A stretch of 9,023 nt of DNA from Saprospiraceae bacterium (GTDB lineage Bacteria > Bacteroidota > Bacteroidia > Chitinophagales > Saprospiraceae), in the NCBI GenBank assembly GCA_029262975.1, contig JAJCYJ010000724.1:1-9023 (forward strand), written 5' to 3'. Below, piece after piece: positions 1 through 5,993 of this stretch (positions are counted from its first letter, which is position 1; each line of letters opens with the position of its first letter). A program made the translations under genes and the position numbers. The notes beneath the pieces were generated by a model. It worked only from the letters and a program-made list of their open reading frames with translations. It searched no databases and was not told the origin of the DNA.

Positions 1-118
1 TTATATAATCAGCGCCACCCATGGGGCCGCCCGGATGCCCGGAACTGGCTCTTTCTACCATGGCTGCTGAAAGCATCCTTATATTATCTGCGCAAAGTGT
101 AGCTATTGATCGAGCCAT
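1..118 (-). CDS. tkt: Transketolase, N-terminal fragment (runs off the left edge)
   Basis: Thirty-nine codons are readable on the minus strand from ATG at 116-118 to the window edge. The peptide contains ADNIRMLSAAMVERASSGHPG followed by GPMGGADYI, which is the N-terminal thiamine-diphosphate/substrate-binding segment of transketolases (E. coli has SGHPGAPMGMAD at the same place). The His in SGHPG is the conserved substrate-contacting residue of the family. Transketolase moves two-carbon ketol units between sugar phosphates in the cytoplasmic non-oxidative pentose phosphate pathway. An in-frame TAA three codons upstream makes this ATG the first possible start. The rest of the protein lies outside the window, so whether it is full length or one subunit of a split transketolase cannot be judged. 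The gene follows the ThuA-like gene on the same strand, with about 97 bases between them and its own promoter-like box. Confidence 0.88.
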   Translation of the reverse strand, partial: MARSIATLCADNIRMLSAAMVERASSGHPGGPMGGADYI

Positions 119-144
119 TGACTGTTATAATTTGAATGAGGCCG

Positions 145-152
145 CAAAGTTA
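145..152 (-). promoter_or_regulatory. Bacteroidota-type -7 box upstream of transketolase
   Basis: The minus strand reads TAACTTTG, an exact match to the TAnnTTTG -7 consensus of Bacteroidota housekeeping promoters. It lies 26 bases upstream of the transketolase ATG. No clear TTTG -33 element is visible about 19 bases further upstream, so the promoter assignment rests on the -7 box and its position. Confidence 0.45.
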
Positions 153-215
153 ATTATTTGCCGGAAAGTAAAGAGCCACATATGAATACTATGAAAGTCA
201 TCGAGCGTATCGTTA

Positions 216-1064
216 TTATTCTATTTTCCCAGCCCAGTCAATTGCCCCTTTAAGCATTTGGACGAAATTTTTATTTTGAATAGCGGGTGCATTGTGTCCC
301 ATGGAAGTATAAAAACTTCTTCCCTTGCCCACATCCTGATACCATGAGACAGGGTGGTTCTTTCCCATTCCGAAATCTTTATCCGAAATAAATAACAGGT
401 TACCACTTGGATCTATTGAAGTCCCGTCTATCCAGTAGAGTACTCGGGCATTTTTAGAGGCTGGACTTTCGTGAAAGACATACCACTCGTCATTGTGCAT
501 CCACAGCGGAGGTGTCTGCCAGATACTATCAGCGTCCTCAGACAGGTAGACAGTGGCTGGTTGAATGTGCTTTTTTATCGGGTGATGTGAAAAGTCAGCA
601 CTGATCAGATTGTTGGTATACCATGCCCACTTATGAGAAAAATCTCCTGCTCCATGGATGCCGAGGTATCCTCCTCCGTTAGCGATGTATGATTGAAAGA
701 GTTCTCGCTGATTCTCTGTAAGTACTGGTCCTGTTGAGTTGTTCCAAATTACCAGGTCAAACTTATGGAGCTGATCTTCATTAAATATGCCTGCTTTCTC
801 AGTGTCATATACGTACCAATTATGCGTCTTCGACAGACTGTCGATAATTGCTTTTGCCGCATCAATCGCTTCTCCATGACGAAAGGCAGTTGTCTTGGAA
901 AACAGCAGGATGGCCGGTTTGTCATTTGGAATCTCAACATCAGGGGGGTCTGTCTCATAAGTCGCAAAACCATGTTGAGCCTTATACACAAATAACCCGA
1001 TGCCGATTATCGCTAATAAAAGAAGGATACCAAAAGCAATCAGAATTCTTTTGAACCATTTCAT
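216..1064 (-). CDS. ThuA-like domain protein with N-terminal membrane anchor
   Basis: The product has 282 residues. Residues about 5-27 form one hydrophobic segment after a basic start (MKWFKR), so the protein is probably anchored in the inner membrane or exported. Residues about 50-280 match the ThuA-like (trehalose utilization, glutamine-amidotransferase-like fold) family. The visible family motifs are ILLFSKTTAFRHG at 52-64, GGGYLGIHGAGD at 130-141, DEWYVF at 192-197 and HPVSWYQDVGKGRSFYTSMGH split over 237-257. ThuA proteins are linked to sugar or disaccharide metabolism, but the reaction of most bacterial members is unknown and I assign none. The frame stays open to 1196, but the extra 44 residues are rich in Cys, His and Phe and precede the anchor, so I place the start at the ATG at 1062-1064. 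No Shine-Dalgarno is seen, which is common in Bacteroidota. No sugar-transport genes are adjacent. Confidence 0.85.
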   Translation of the reverse strand: MKWFKRILIAFGILLLLAIIGIGLFVYKAQHGFATYETDPPDVEIPNDKPAILLFSKTTAFRHGEAIDAAKAIIDSLSKTHNWYVYDTEKAGIFNEDQLHKFDLVIWNNSTGPVLTENQRELFQSYIANGGGYLGIHGAGDFSHKWAWYTNNLISADFSHHPIKKHIQPATVYLSEDADSIWQTPPLWMHNDEWYVFHESPASKNARVLYWIDGTSIDPSGNLLFISDKDFGMGKNHPVSWYQDVGKGRSFYTSMGHNAPAIQNKNFVQMLKGAIDWAGKIE

Positions 1065-1309
1065 GCTACGAATATGGTTAAAAAAATGCAGTGGAAAGGA
1101 GCCTAAGTGAATGCATGATTTGCAACATCGATACTGCCATAGATTTTGCAATAGCTTAAGGCCATGTGATGGCTCTGACTTCGATACATGATACACTTAC
1201 CTGGCCGAGAAAAAAAAGAGGGGCAGCAGGTGTCACCTACAGCCCTTCGTACAAGTATTCTTTAATAGCCTATCACTATCCTTCCAAATCGTTTCTCCTG
1301 AGGTGGAAT

Positions 1310-1345
1310 GGTTTAACCCATTGTGCCCATTTTAAAACGAAAATA
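1310..1345. repeat. Interspersed repeat, copy A
   Basis: First of three copies sharing the core TTTAACCCATTGTGCCCAT, followed here by TTTAAAACGAAA. It is preceded by an inner CTCCTGAGG-like segment at about 1296-1304. The spacer between the ThuA-like gene and the lipoprotein gene (1065-1569, about 505 bases) holds these repeats and no convincing gene. The plus-strand frame at 1166-1432 simply reads through copies A and B. Confidence 0.6.
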
Positions 1346-1359
1346 TCAAGTATTCTATC

Positions 1360-1409
1360 CAATGGGTTCCTCCTTCGGCGGACAGGTTCAACCCATTGTG
1401 CCTATATTA
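1360..1409. repeat. Interspersed repeat, copy B (with 9-bp terminal stem)
   Basis: The best-formed copy. CAATGGGTT at 1360-1368 is exactly complementary to AACCCATTG at 1390-1398. The arms enclose an inner TCCTTCGGCGGA imperfect hairpin. The unit then runs on into the shared TGTGCCTATATTA tail. A folded transcript from either strand would give a two-level hairpin. Confidence 0.65.
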
Positions 1410-1446
1410 TTCCTATCAACTCACTTGGTTGAAACGAACTGAACAC

Positions 1447-1460
1447 GGGGTTAAAACCCC
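1447..1460. repeat. Small inverted repeat GGGGTTAAAACCCC
   Basis: A 14-base inverted repeat with six-base arms, followed by ATGG. It lies between copies B and C of the surrounding repeat family and may belong to it. It is too short and lacks a T-tract, so I do not call it a terminator. Confidence 0.4.
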
Positions 1461-1482
1461 ATGGAGTGATATTGTCACCTAA

Positions 1483-1538
1483 CGCGTTCCTCCGGAGACT
1501 GACAAGTTTAACCCATTGTGCCCATATTAAAACGAAAT
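1483..1538. repeat. Interspersed repeat, copy C
   Basis: Shares GTTCCTCC and then TTTAACCCATTGTGCCCATA plus TTAAAACGAAA with copies A and B. Its inner segment is CCTCCGGAG. The left arm has decayed (GCGTT instead of GGGTT), so the outer stem is no longer complete. It ends about 30 bases from the stop codon of the lipoprotein gene. Confidence 0.6.
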
Positions 1539-1569
1539 AAGCGAGCGTATGAACCCCCTTTAAGTCCTT

Positions 1570-2313
1570 TTAATATTCATACCGTAACTGAGTGTCATAA
1601 TCCTGAATATTCAAGAGCAAGACACCATTATTAGGTATTTGTAGTGGCACTAAATCAAATGAAATGTCCTTCGTGAAGACGGCCAAACAGGCTTCAGGAT
1701 TATCTAATGAAAGTCTTATGTATCGTTGTTCAGGTTCGGATTCAGCTACATCACCGGAATCAAATGTTTTGACAATCCAACTATTTCCATCACATCCGGA
1801 GGCAGAATAACTGATCGTTAGACAATCACCAATAATCGATGCATCTATAATGGTTGCATGATCTTTGGGCCCCTTATCATACAAGTTTTTGTCAACCGTA
1901 ACGCCTGGGCCACATTCATCCGGAAGACTGCTTTTTTCAACAACTCTGATCTTAAATTCTTCAACTACTGGTGCACAATCACTGGAGGATTTGACCGAAC
2001 TAAATTCAATCCATCGTGGATTTTGATCTCTTTGGATTTCGTGAATTAGGATCTCTTCGACACTACCGTCAGGATCTGACCAGTTAGCTTTGACGACAGC
2101 TTCACCTTGCCATATGCACTGCACATCGCACGGACAATAGCTGTTAGTAATTTCCAGTATAGACAAGATTGAGCCATCTGGGAAACAATACTCTTTTCCA
2201 TCTTCTATATTGAATTGAGTTTGGTAAGTGACCTCACATCCCTCATCTTTGGTACACGAAAAAAAGAGTAGCAAAGACATTAAGGATAAATAGAATTGTA
2301 TTCTCTTTTTCAT
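1570..2313 (-). CDS. Cysteine-rich lipoprotein, probably surface-exposed
   Basis: The product has 247 residues. A short basic start (MKKR) and hydrophobic stretch lead to a lipobox LFFSC, with the lipidated Cys at residue 20. The residues after it are TKDEG, fitting the K-(D/E)2 lipoprotein export signal described in Capnocytophaga, so an outer-membrane, outward-facing location is likely. Ten further Cys are spread through the chain (26, 43, 60, 62, 66, 113, 134, 164, 174, 209), suggesting disulfides. Residues 59-74 carry YCPCDVQCIWQGEAVV, a form of the CP-x-D/E-V-x-CIW-x-G motif seen in many uncharacterised Bacteroidota lipoproteins. The C-terminal half (about 140-225) is a second beta-rich stretch with ASGCDGNSW. 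Its function is unknown. A weak -7-like box, AACTTTTG on the minus strand at 2339-2346, lies 25 bases upstream. No partner gene is adjacent. Confidence 0.82.
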   Translation of the reverse strand: MKKRIQFYLSLMSLLLFFSCTKDEGCEVTYQTQFNIEDGKEYCFPDGSILSILEITNSYCPCDVQCIWQGEAVVKANWSDPDGSVEEILIHEIQRDQNPRWIEFSSVKSSSDCAPVVEEFKIRVVEKSSLPDECGPGVTVDKNLYDKGPKDHATIIDASIIGDCLTISYSASGCDGNSWIVKTFDSGDVAESEPEQRYIRLSLDNPEACLAVFTKDISFDLVPLQIPNNGVLLLNIQDYDTQLRYEY

Positions 2314-2511
2314 ACAATGTAATACGGTGTTAAGGCTTCAAAAGTTGGATAAAAAGGAGGATTTTTTTAATTATTATGATTCTTTTAAGAAATAAGGGTG
2401 CATTTAGACTTGATTGATACAATTTAAAACTGTTTAGATGATGTTATCGGTTTAATAAATGCCATAATGTTCAACTTTTATACGTGTTTAGGCATTGATA
2501 ATCAAATAGCA

Positions 2512-2542
2512 TTGAGATTTCATCAGAGATCCATTAAATTTA
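2512..2542 (+). promoter_or_regulatory. Candidate promoter of the DinB-like gene
   Basis: TTG at 2512-2514 and TAAATTTA at 2535-2542 are separated by 20 bases. They resemble a Bacteroidota promoter (TTG, 17-23 bases, TAnnTTTG) with one mismatch in the -7 box. The box ends 28 bases before the TTG start codon. In AT-rich DNA such matches arise by chance. Confidence 0.3.
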
Positions 2543-2570
2543 GACTTAAGTAAAACGAAACCAGTTCACT

Positions 2571-3146
2571 TTGAAATATCTTGTCACTGATATCATCTCC
2601 GAACTACAGCAACTTGTAAATGATCAAATCACGTATCTCGATGCACACGTTTTGGGTCTGAGTGATGATGATTTAAGATGGCGGCCTTCCCAGTATAAAT
2701 GGAATATTTATGAAGTAATCGAGCACCTGAACAGATTTGGCGTATTCTATTTACCTAAGTTGAGGAATGTGCTGGACTACCCTAAGTCTACAAAGCAAAG
2801 CACCCACTATAAAAGCAGTTTTATAGGTGAGTTTGCTTTCAAACAAATTCGACCTGTCAATGGTATCGTCAACAACAAGACAAAATCCCTGAGTAAGAAT
2901 AATCCATTTCTAAGAAGACTGGATCGTGCTGTTATTGAAGAACACAAAGAGCAACAATTTAAGATTCTTGAATATTCAGAAAGTTCAACCCAGATAAACC
3001 TGAGCAAGAACAAGGTTCCTTCGATGGTCGGCAATTGGTTCAAGTTCAATCTTGGTGACAGTTTGCGTCTGTTAATCTATCATCAGGAAAGACATTATGT
3101 CCAGATTGATGAACTCGTTCAGAAGAAAATGGATATTGATAAATAG
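2571..3146 (+). CDS. DinB-like (DinB_2 type) domain protein, TTG start
   Basis: The product has 191 residues, the usual size for the DinB/YfiT-like four-helix-bundle family. Evidence is the opening amphipathic helix, LRWRPSQYKWNIYEVIEHLN around 35-54 with His52, and the closing helix with LLIYHQERHYVQIDEL around 168-182 (His171, His175). These three His occupy the positions of the metal-binding triad known in the family. Members include metal-dependent thiol-transferases and many of unknown role, so no reaction is assigned. The protein is soluble, with no signal peptide or membrane segment. The start is TTG at 2571. The frame is open only from a TAA at 2547-2549, with no ATG or GTG at the right place, and the TTG gives the normal family N-terminus. 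It is transcribed divergently from the lipoprotein gene across 257 bases and appears to be a single-gene unit. Confidence 0.78.
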   Translation: MKYLVTDIISELQQLVNDQITYLDAHVLGLSDDDLRWRPSQYKWNIYEVIEHLNRFGVFYLPKLRNVLDYPKSTKQSTHYKSSFIGEFAFKQIRPVNGIVNNKTKSLSKNNPFLRRLDRAVIEEHKEQQFKILEYSESSTQINLSKNKVPSMVGNWFKFNLGDSLRLLIYHQERHYVQIDELVQKKMDIDK

Positions 3147-3688
3147 CTATTTCTTAGGACGACACTGAAGATAATTTATTGATTATCAGTTAATTTGGCA
3201 AGTCATCATTTTAGCCGAAGCTTATAGTGGAAACATTCGCAAAAATATTATATTAATTTTTTGCATATGTTGGTAATTGAAATTATATTCGAGTTCGATT
3301 TTTTCGGAATACTCTGTGAAAAATCGAGTTCTTTGAAGGTATATGTTTACAAAATAAGTTGAGATGGGAAAAGAGGAAGCAATTCCAAATTCCGGAGAAA
3401 TATTCTCTTGCAAGACTAAATGAAAGAAAGAGACCACCAGGGTAACCTGAAAGAATCATAAACTCATCGTCTTGTATATCAATACAAGTCTTGGAAGCAT
3501 ATATATGTAATCACTTGCAGTTTATAGGGATATATGAAAATAGAAGACCTACTAGTAAATTGCAGTTACGCACCTGGTGCGGTCGATAATAGAACCAAGG
3601 AATAAAGGTAGGTGGTGTTCTCAGGGATATCAGTTATCTGAACTTTATTGGAAAATATAGACAGTGATTGCGAAACATTAAAGAGAGA

Positions 3689-3719
3689 GGGATATGCTCA
3701 GGCATATTCCTTTTTTTTT
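3689..3719 (+). terminator. Intrinsic terminator with no recognised upstream gene
   Basis: GGGATATGC (3689-3697), loop TCAG and GCATATTCC (3702-3710) pair over nine positions, one of them G-U, and nine T follow at once (3711-3719). It acts on plus-strand transcripts. The nearest upstream plus-strand gene ends 540 bases earlier at 3146, so this may close an unrecognised RNA or a long DinB 3' tail. Confidence 0.7.
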
Positions 3720-4152
3720 GTTTGTCACATTCACTATTGGATAATTTATATGATAAGGATGATTTATATTGAAATGAGGGAATAGATATATTTTTAAATC
3801 TCAGTTCGATGAAACACGGCATCGATGATAAATACTCTAAAGAATATGGTTCTACGCCTTTTATTGTGGGTAGACCCATATTCACTGTAACTCTTGGCAT
3901 ATGTTCATTTTTTTTCAATCGCAAAAAAAAACGAACCAAAAAAAATGCTCTCGAAATAATACCAGCCCGCAAGGCTAGCACCCGCACCCGCTATTTCGAT
4001 TTCCCAAGGCTTCTTTTGATTCTGCAAATCCTACGTTTTCTCCTAATTAAATAAGAATAATTTTATTTTATGAAAAAGTCATTAGCACCAACTCTAATGG
4101 GCTAAGAACCACAAAAGTCTATATTATTCAAGATTATACAATCTAACTAATT

Positions 4153-4185
4153 GATATTCAGTATTTTATAAATATACTGAATATC
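4153..4185. repeat. Perfect 12-bp inverted repeat
   Basis: GATATTCAGTAT (4153-4164) and ATACTGAATATC (4174-4185) are exact reverse complements around a nine-base AT spacer. It lies beyond the 3' end of the cfa gene (about 240 bases past its stop). There is no T-tract of terminator type. It could be a protein-binding site or a structured RNA element. Confidence 0.5.
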
Positions 4186-4292
4186 CATAGCCAGTGTTAA
4201 TGGCAAATTCGTGATGGGTTGAATTCACGAGTCTATTTGGTCCGGCCAGTATTGTCATGGAAAAGTCATAAATGACCAATCTTTAAGTTGTA

Positions 4293-4308
4293 TTTTCAAA
4301 TTTGAAAA
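4293..4308. repeat. Perfect 16-bp palindrome TTTTCAAATTTGAAAA
   Basis: An uninterrupted dyad of eight-base arms. It lies downstream of cfa and upstream of no recognised gene. Chance is a real possibility in AT-rich DNA. Confidence 0.35.
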
Positions 4309-4423
4309 CTGCTTAGTTATTACCTCGTTCTCTATCAATATTATATCTGAAGGTAGTACTGAAGATGAATCTTTATAAAATGAATAAGAGATAAATAGAA
4401 CATTATAAATAAACTAACTGAAT

Positions 4424-5536
4424 CTATCTGACAGAGTCATAACCACCCTTTACCCCTTTTTTAGAAAACACAATTTGCCACAGATGATTCCTTCGGGTTC
4501 GGAAAGTGGCTACGAATGATTGCAAATAATAGCGCCACATCCGATAGAATCGGTCATCATAGTTTTCTTTTATCTCATCCCAGTGTGTCACGAAATTATG
4601 TTCCCAGGCCAACAGTGTTTTTTCATAATCGGCACCAAAATTATGCAGGTCCTCCATTATAAATAATCGATTGGCGGCTGTTGCAATTCGGTCGAGGGAA
4701 GGAAGTTCGGAATTTGGAAAGATATATTTAGAAACCCAGGGATCACCGCTGCCACCTGATCTTACACTTGATCCTATAGTATGCAACAAGAATAAGCCGT
4801 CATCTTTTAGCAGAGCATGTACCTTCTTCATGTAAGCTTTGTAATTTTTCTTGCCTACATGTTCGAACATGCCCAGTGAGATAATATGGTCAAATTGGCC
4901 TTCAGTTTCCAGGTAGTCCTCGAGCCGAATTTCAACATCTAAATCACCTTTCTGTGCATTGGCATATTCTGCTTGCTCTTTAGAGATGGTGATACCCACA
5001 CAAGAGGCTCCATATTTTTCAGCGGCATAATTCACAAAGCTTCCCCAGCCGCAACCTATGTCTAGAATTTTGTCTCCGGCTTGCAGGCCTATTTTGCGGC
5101 ATACAAGATCAAGTTTGGCTTCCTGTGCTTCATCAAGAGTCTGTGCATTTTTCCAATATCCGCAAGTATAGGTCATACGTTTGTCGAGCATCTTTTCATA
5201 CAAGTCATTCCCGATATCGTAATGCTTTTCTGCCACCTGGAATATCCCTCTGCGCTGGAGATTAAAAAGAGCTCCAGTGAGGATAGTCAGCAGCATGACC
5301 GGATTTTTTCGCAGTTTTTGTTCGATGTTGACGCCCATCAATTTGGTAAAGAATTCATCGAGGGCTTCCACATCCCACCATCCATCCATGTAAGATTCCC
5401 CGGCTCCAAGCGTGCCTTGACCTATGATTCGGGCATATGTTTGATTGTTATGCACTTGAATATCCCATGGGCGTTCGCCATTAATGATAATGTCTGCTGC
5501 ATCAAATATTTCTTTGAGTGTTTCTTGTGCTCCCAT
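4424..5536 (-). CDS. cfa: Cyclopropane-fatty-acyl-phospholipid synthase
   Basis: The product has 370 residues against 382 in E. coli Cfa, and alignable motifs run through the length. The enzyme adds a methylene group from S-adenosylmethionine to the double bond of unsaturated acyl chains in membrane phospholipids, from the cytoplasmic face. Visible features are EKHYDIGNDLYEKML at 103-117, MTYTCGYW at 121-128, the SAM-binding motif ILDIGCGWG at 157-165, GITISKEQ at 181-188, FEHVGKKNY at 224-232, LLHTIGS at 250-256, DPWVSKYIFPN at 265-275 and HNFGADYEKTLLAW at 298-311. Residues C125, E225, H252 and Y304 match the bicarbonate-site residues C139, E239, H266 and Y317 of the E. coli enzyme, so it should be active. 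The start is the first ATG. No promoter box of the TAnnTTTG type is evident upstream, but a G-rich tract is. The gene stands alone, and the tRNA-Arg locus is divergent to it. Confidence 0.95.
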   Translation of the reverse strand: MGAQETLKEIFDAADIIINGERPWDIQVHNNQTYARIIGQGTLGAGESYMDGWWDVEALDEFFTKLMGVNIEQKLRKNPVMLLTILTGALFNLQRRGIFQVAEKHYDIGNDLYEKMLDKRMTYTCGYWKNAQTLDEAQEAKLDLVCRKIGLQAGDKILDIGCGWGSFVNYAAEKYGASCVGITISKEQAEYANAQKGDLDVEIRLEDYLETEGQFDHIISLGMFEHVGKKNYKAYMKKVHALLKDDGLFLLHTIGSSVRSGGSGDPWVSKYIFPNSELPSLDRIATAANRLFIMEDLHNFGADYEKTLLAWEHNFVTHWDEIKENYDDRFYRMWRYYLQSFVATFRTRRNHLWQIVFSKKGVKGGYDSVR

Positions 5537-5648
5537 GGTTCATAGCTTAGTGATAAGTGATTCAACAATTTTTTCGTGTGAAAGATTAATGCATAGTAAT
5601 CTTATTGCAGGGGTGATGCTATGATGAGTATCAGAGGGGGTGTTGACA

Positions 5649-5673
5649 GGGATTAGGGTAGGGGGGAGATGGG
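5649..5673 (+). other. Potential G-quadruplex tract upstream of cfa
   Basis: Four G-runs separated by short loops (GGG-ATTA-GGG-TA-GGGGGG-AGAT-GGG) meet the usual G3+N1-7 pattern. More G-runs follow to 5684. The G-rich strand is the template strand for cfa, and the tract lies about 110 bases upstream of its start. The surrounding DNA is AT-rich, which makes the tract stand out. No function is shown by the sequence. Confidence 0.5.
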
Positions 5674-5732
5674 TGGAAGGAGGGTGTGGATCAGCTAAGC
5701 ATGTTCCATCTGCTTTGATCTCGAAAAAAATA

Positions 5733-5740
5733 TATATTTG
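5733..5740 (+). promoter_or_regulatory. Duplicated tRNA promoter, copy 1
   Basis: TATATTTG matches the TAnnTTTG -7 consensus exactly. A TTTG at 5714-5717 lies 15 bases upstream, slightly short of the usual spacing. It would drive the truncated tRNA copy at 5755. Confidence 0.55.
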
Positions 5741-5754
5741 CAGCGAATTTAATT

Positions 5755-5834
5755 GGCCGCGTAGTTTCCGCCTTCACTTGGTTACGTCGGACGCGGCAAC
5801 TGGATAGTCACGCCTTGGGCGTGATCGGCTCCGA
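5755..5834 (+). pseudogene. Truncated tRNA-Arg copy 1 with two foreign segments
   Basis: It begins GGCCGCGTAGTT like the intact tRNA and is interrupted by 30 bases (5767-5796). It resumes with CAACTGGATAG (5797-5807). Then, where the intact gene has the start of the anticodon arm, it carries the 17-base hairpin TCACGCC-TTG-GGCGTGA (5808-5824). The anticodon-arm 3' side TCGGCTCCGA follows (5825-5834) and similarity ends. There is no T-arm or acceptor 3' strand, so it cannot be a functional tRNA. Confidence 0.8.
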
Positions 5835-5866
5835 AGTCAACATCCATTTTCCTCTCTAAAAAAATA

Positions 5867-5874
5867 TATATTTG
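5867..5874 (+). promoter_or_regulatory. Duplicated tRNA promoter, copy 2
   Basis: Exact TATATTTG -7 box, 14 bases before the truncated tRNA copy at 5889, the same spacing as in front of the intact tRNA. No clear -33 TTTG is present; TTTTCC occupies the region. Confidence 0.5.
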
Positions 5875-5888
5875 CAGCGAATTTAATT

Positions 5889-5938
5889 GGCCGCGTAGTT
5901 CAACTGGATAGTCACGCCTTGGGCGTGATCGGCACCGA
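5889..5938 (+). pseudogene. Truncated tRNA-Arg copy 2 with hairpin in place of anticodon arm start
   Basis: GGCCGCGTAGTTCAACTGGATAG is identical to the intact gene (first 18 bases GGCCGCGTAGTTCAACTG). The 17-base hairpin TCACGCC-TTG-GGCGTGA (5912-5928) and TCGGCACCGA follow. The 3' half of the tRNA is absent. It shares its unusual hairpin with copy 1, so the two were copied from each other after the change arose. Confidence 0.8.
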
Positions 5939-5971
5939 AGACCATCCCACCATTTCCTCTCTAAAAAAATA

Positions 5972-5979
5972 TATATTTG
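5972..5979 (+). promoter_or_regulatory. tRNA-Arg promoter -7 box
   Basis: TATATTTG, an exact TAnnTTTG match, lies 14 bases upstream of the first tRNA base and is preceded by an A7 tract. This is the expected position for a promoter that starts a few bases before the mature tRNA 5' end. Confidence 0.6.
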
Positions 5980-5993
5980 CAGCGAATTTTATT

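Larger units (their letters stand above)
3147..4423. other. Long spacer (about 1.28 kb) without a convincing gene
   Basis: Frames of 70-120 codons exist here on both strands (for example minus 3634-3987 and plus 3809-4054). Their products show no motif I recognise, overlap each other, and include homopolymer-derived Lys/Phe runs (poly-A/T at 3910-3950). I treat them as chance. The stretch does contain a hairpin CTTGTAT-ATCA-ATACAAG (3471-3488), a GC hairpin CGCAC-CTG-GTGCG (3569-3581), an intrinsic terminator (3689-3719), a 12-bp inverted repeat (4153-4185) and a 16-bp palindrome (4293-4308). A 23-codon frame at 3534-3605 starts after an AGGG, but nothing else supports it. The region may hold a small RNA gene or decayed genes. 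Confidence 0.55.
5721..5854 (+). repeat. tRNA-Arg locus tandem repeat, unit 1
   Basis: First of three direct repeats of the promoter plus 5' tRNA region. The -7 boxes TATATTTG lie at 5733, 5867 and 5972, giving periods of 134 and 105 bases. Unit 1 carries a 30-base insert (5767-5796), so the underlying period is 104-105. Shared sequence runs from an A7 tract through the -7 box, GCAGCGAATTTAATT and the tRNA 5' half. Confidence 0.85.
5855..5958 (+). repeat. tRNA-Arg locus tandem repeat, unit 2
   Basis: Second direct repeat, without the 30-base insert. It matches unit 1 from the A7 tract to TCGGC-A-CCGAAG, with one substitution in the anticodon-side segment (A for T). The trailing spacer (CATCCCACCATTTCCT) diverges from the unit 1 spacer but ends alike in CTCTCT. 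Confidence 0.85.

Noticed and set aside
1065..1196. 44-residue N-terminal extension of the ThuA-like protein
   Set aside because: It would place Cys/His-rich sequence before the membrane anchor; the internal ATG gives a normal basic start plus hydrophobic segment.
1166..1432. Plus-strand 88-codon frame with repeated NGLTHCAH / TGSTHCAY segments
   Set aside because: The peptide repeats are only the translation of the palindromic interspersed repeat copies; no protein family features.
3634..3987. Minus-strand 117-codon frame
   Set aside because: No motif, Phe/Arg-rich because of poly-A/T runs, and it covers the plus-strand terminator hairpin.
3809..4054. Plus-strand 81-codon frame with a hydrophobic C-terminus
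   Set aside because: Overlaps another chance frame, has a Lys/Phe-rich low-complexity middle, and matches no family I know.
5081..5545. Plus-strand 154-codon frame opposite cfa
   Set aside because: It is antisense to a strongly supported cfa gene, whose motifs are all on the minus strand.
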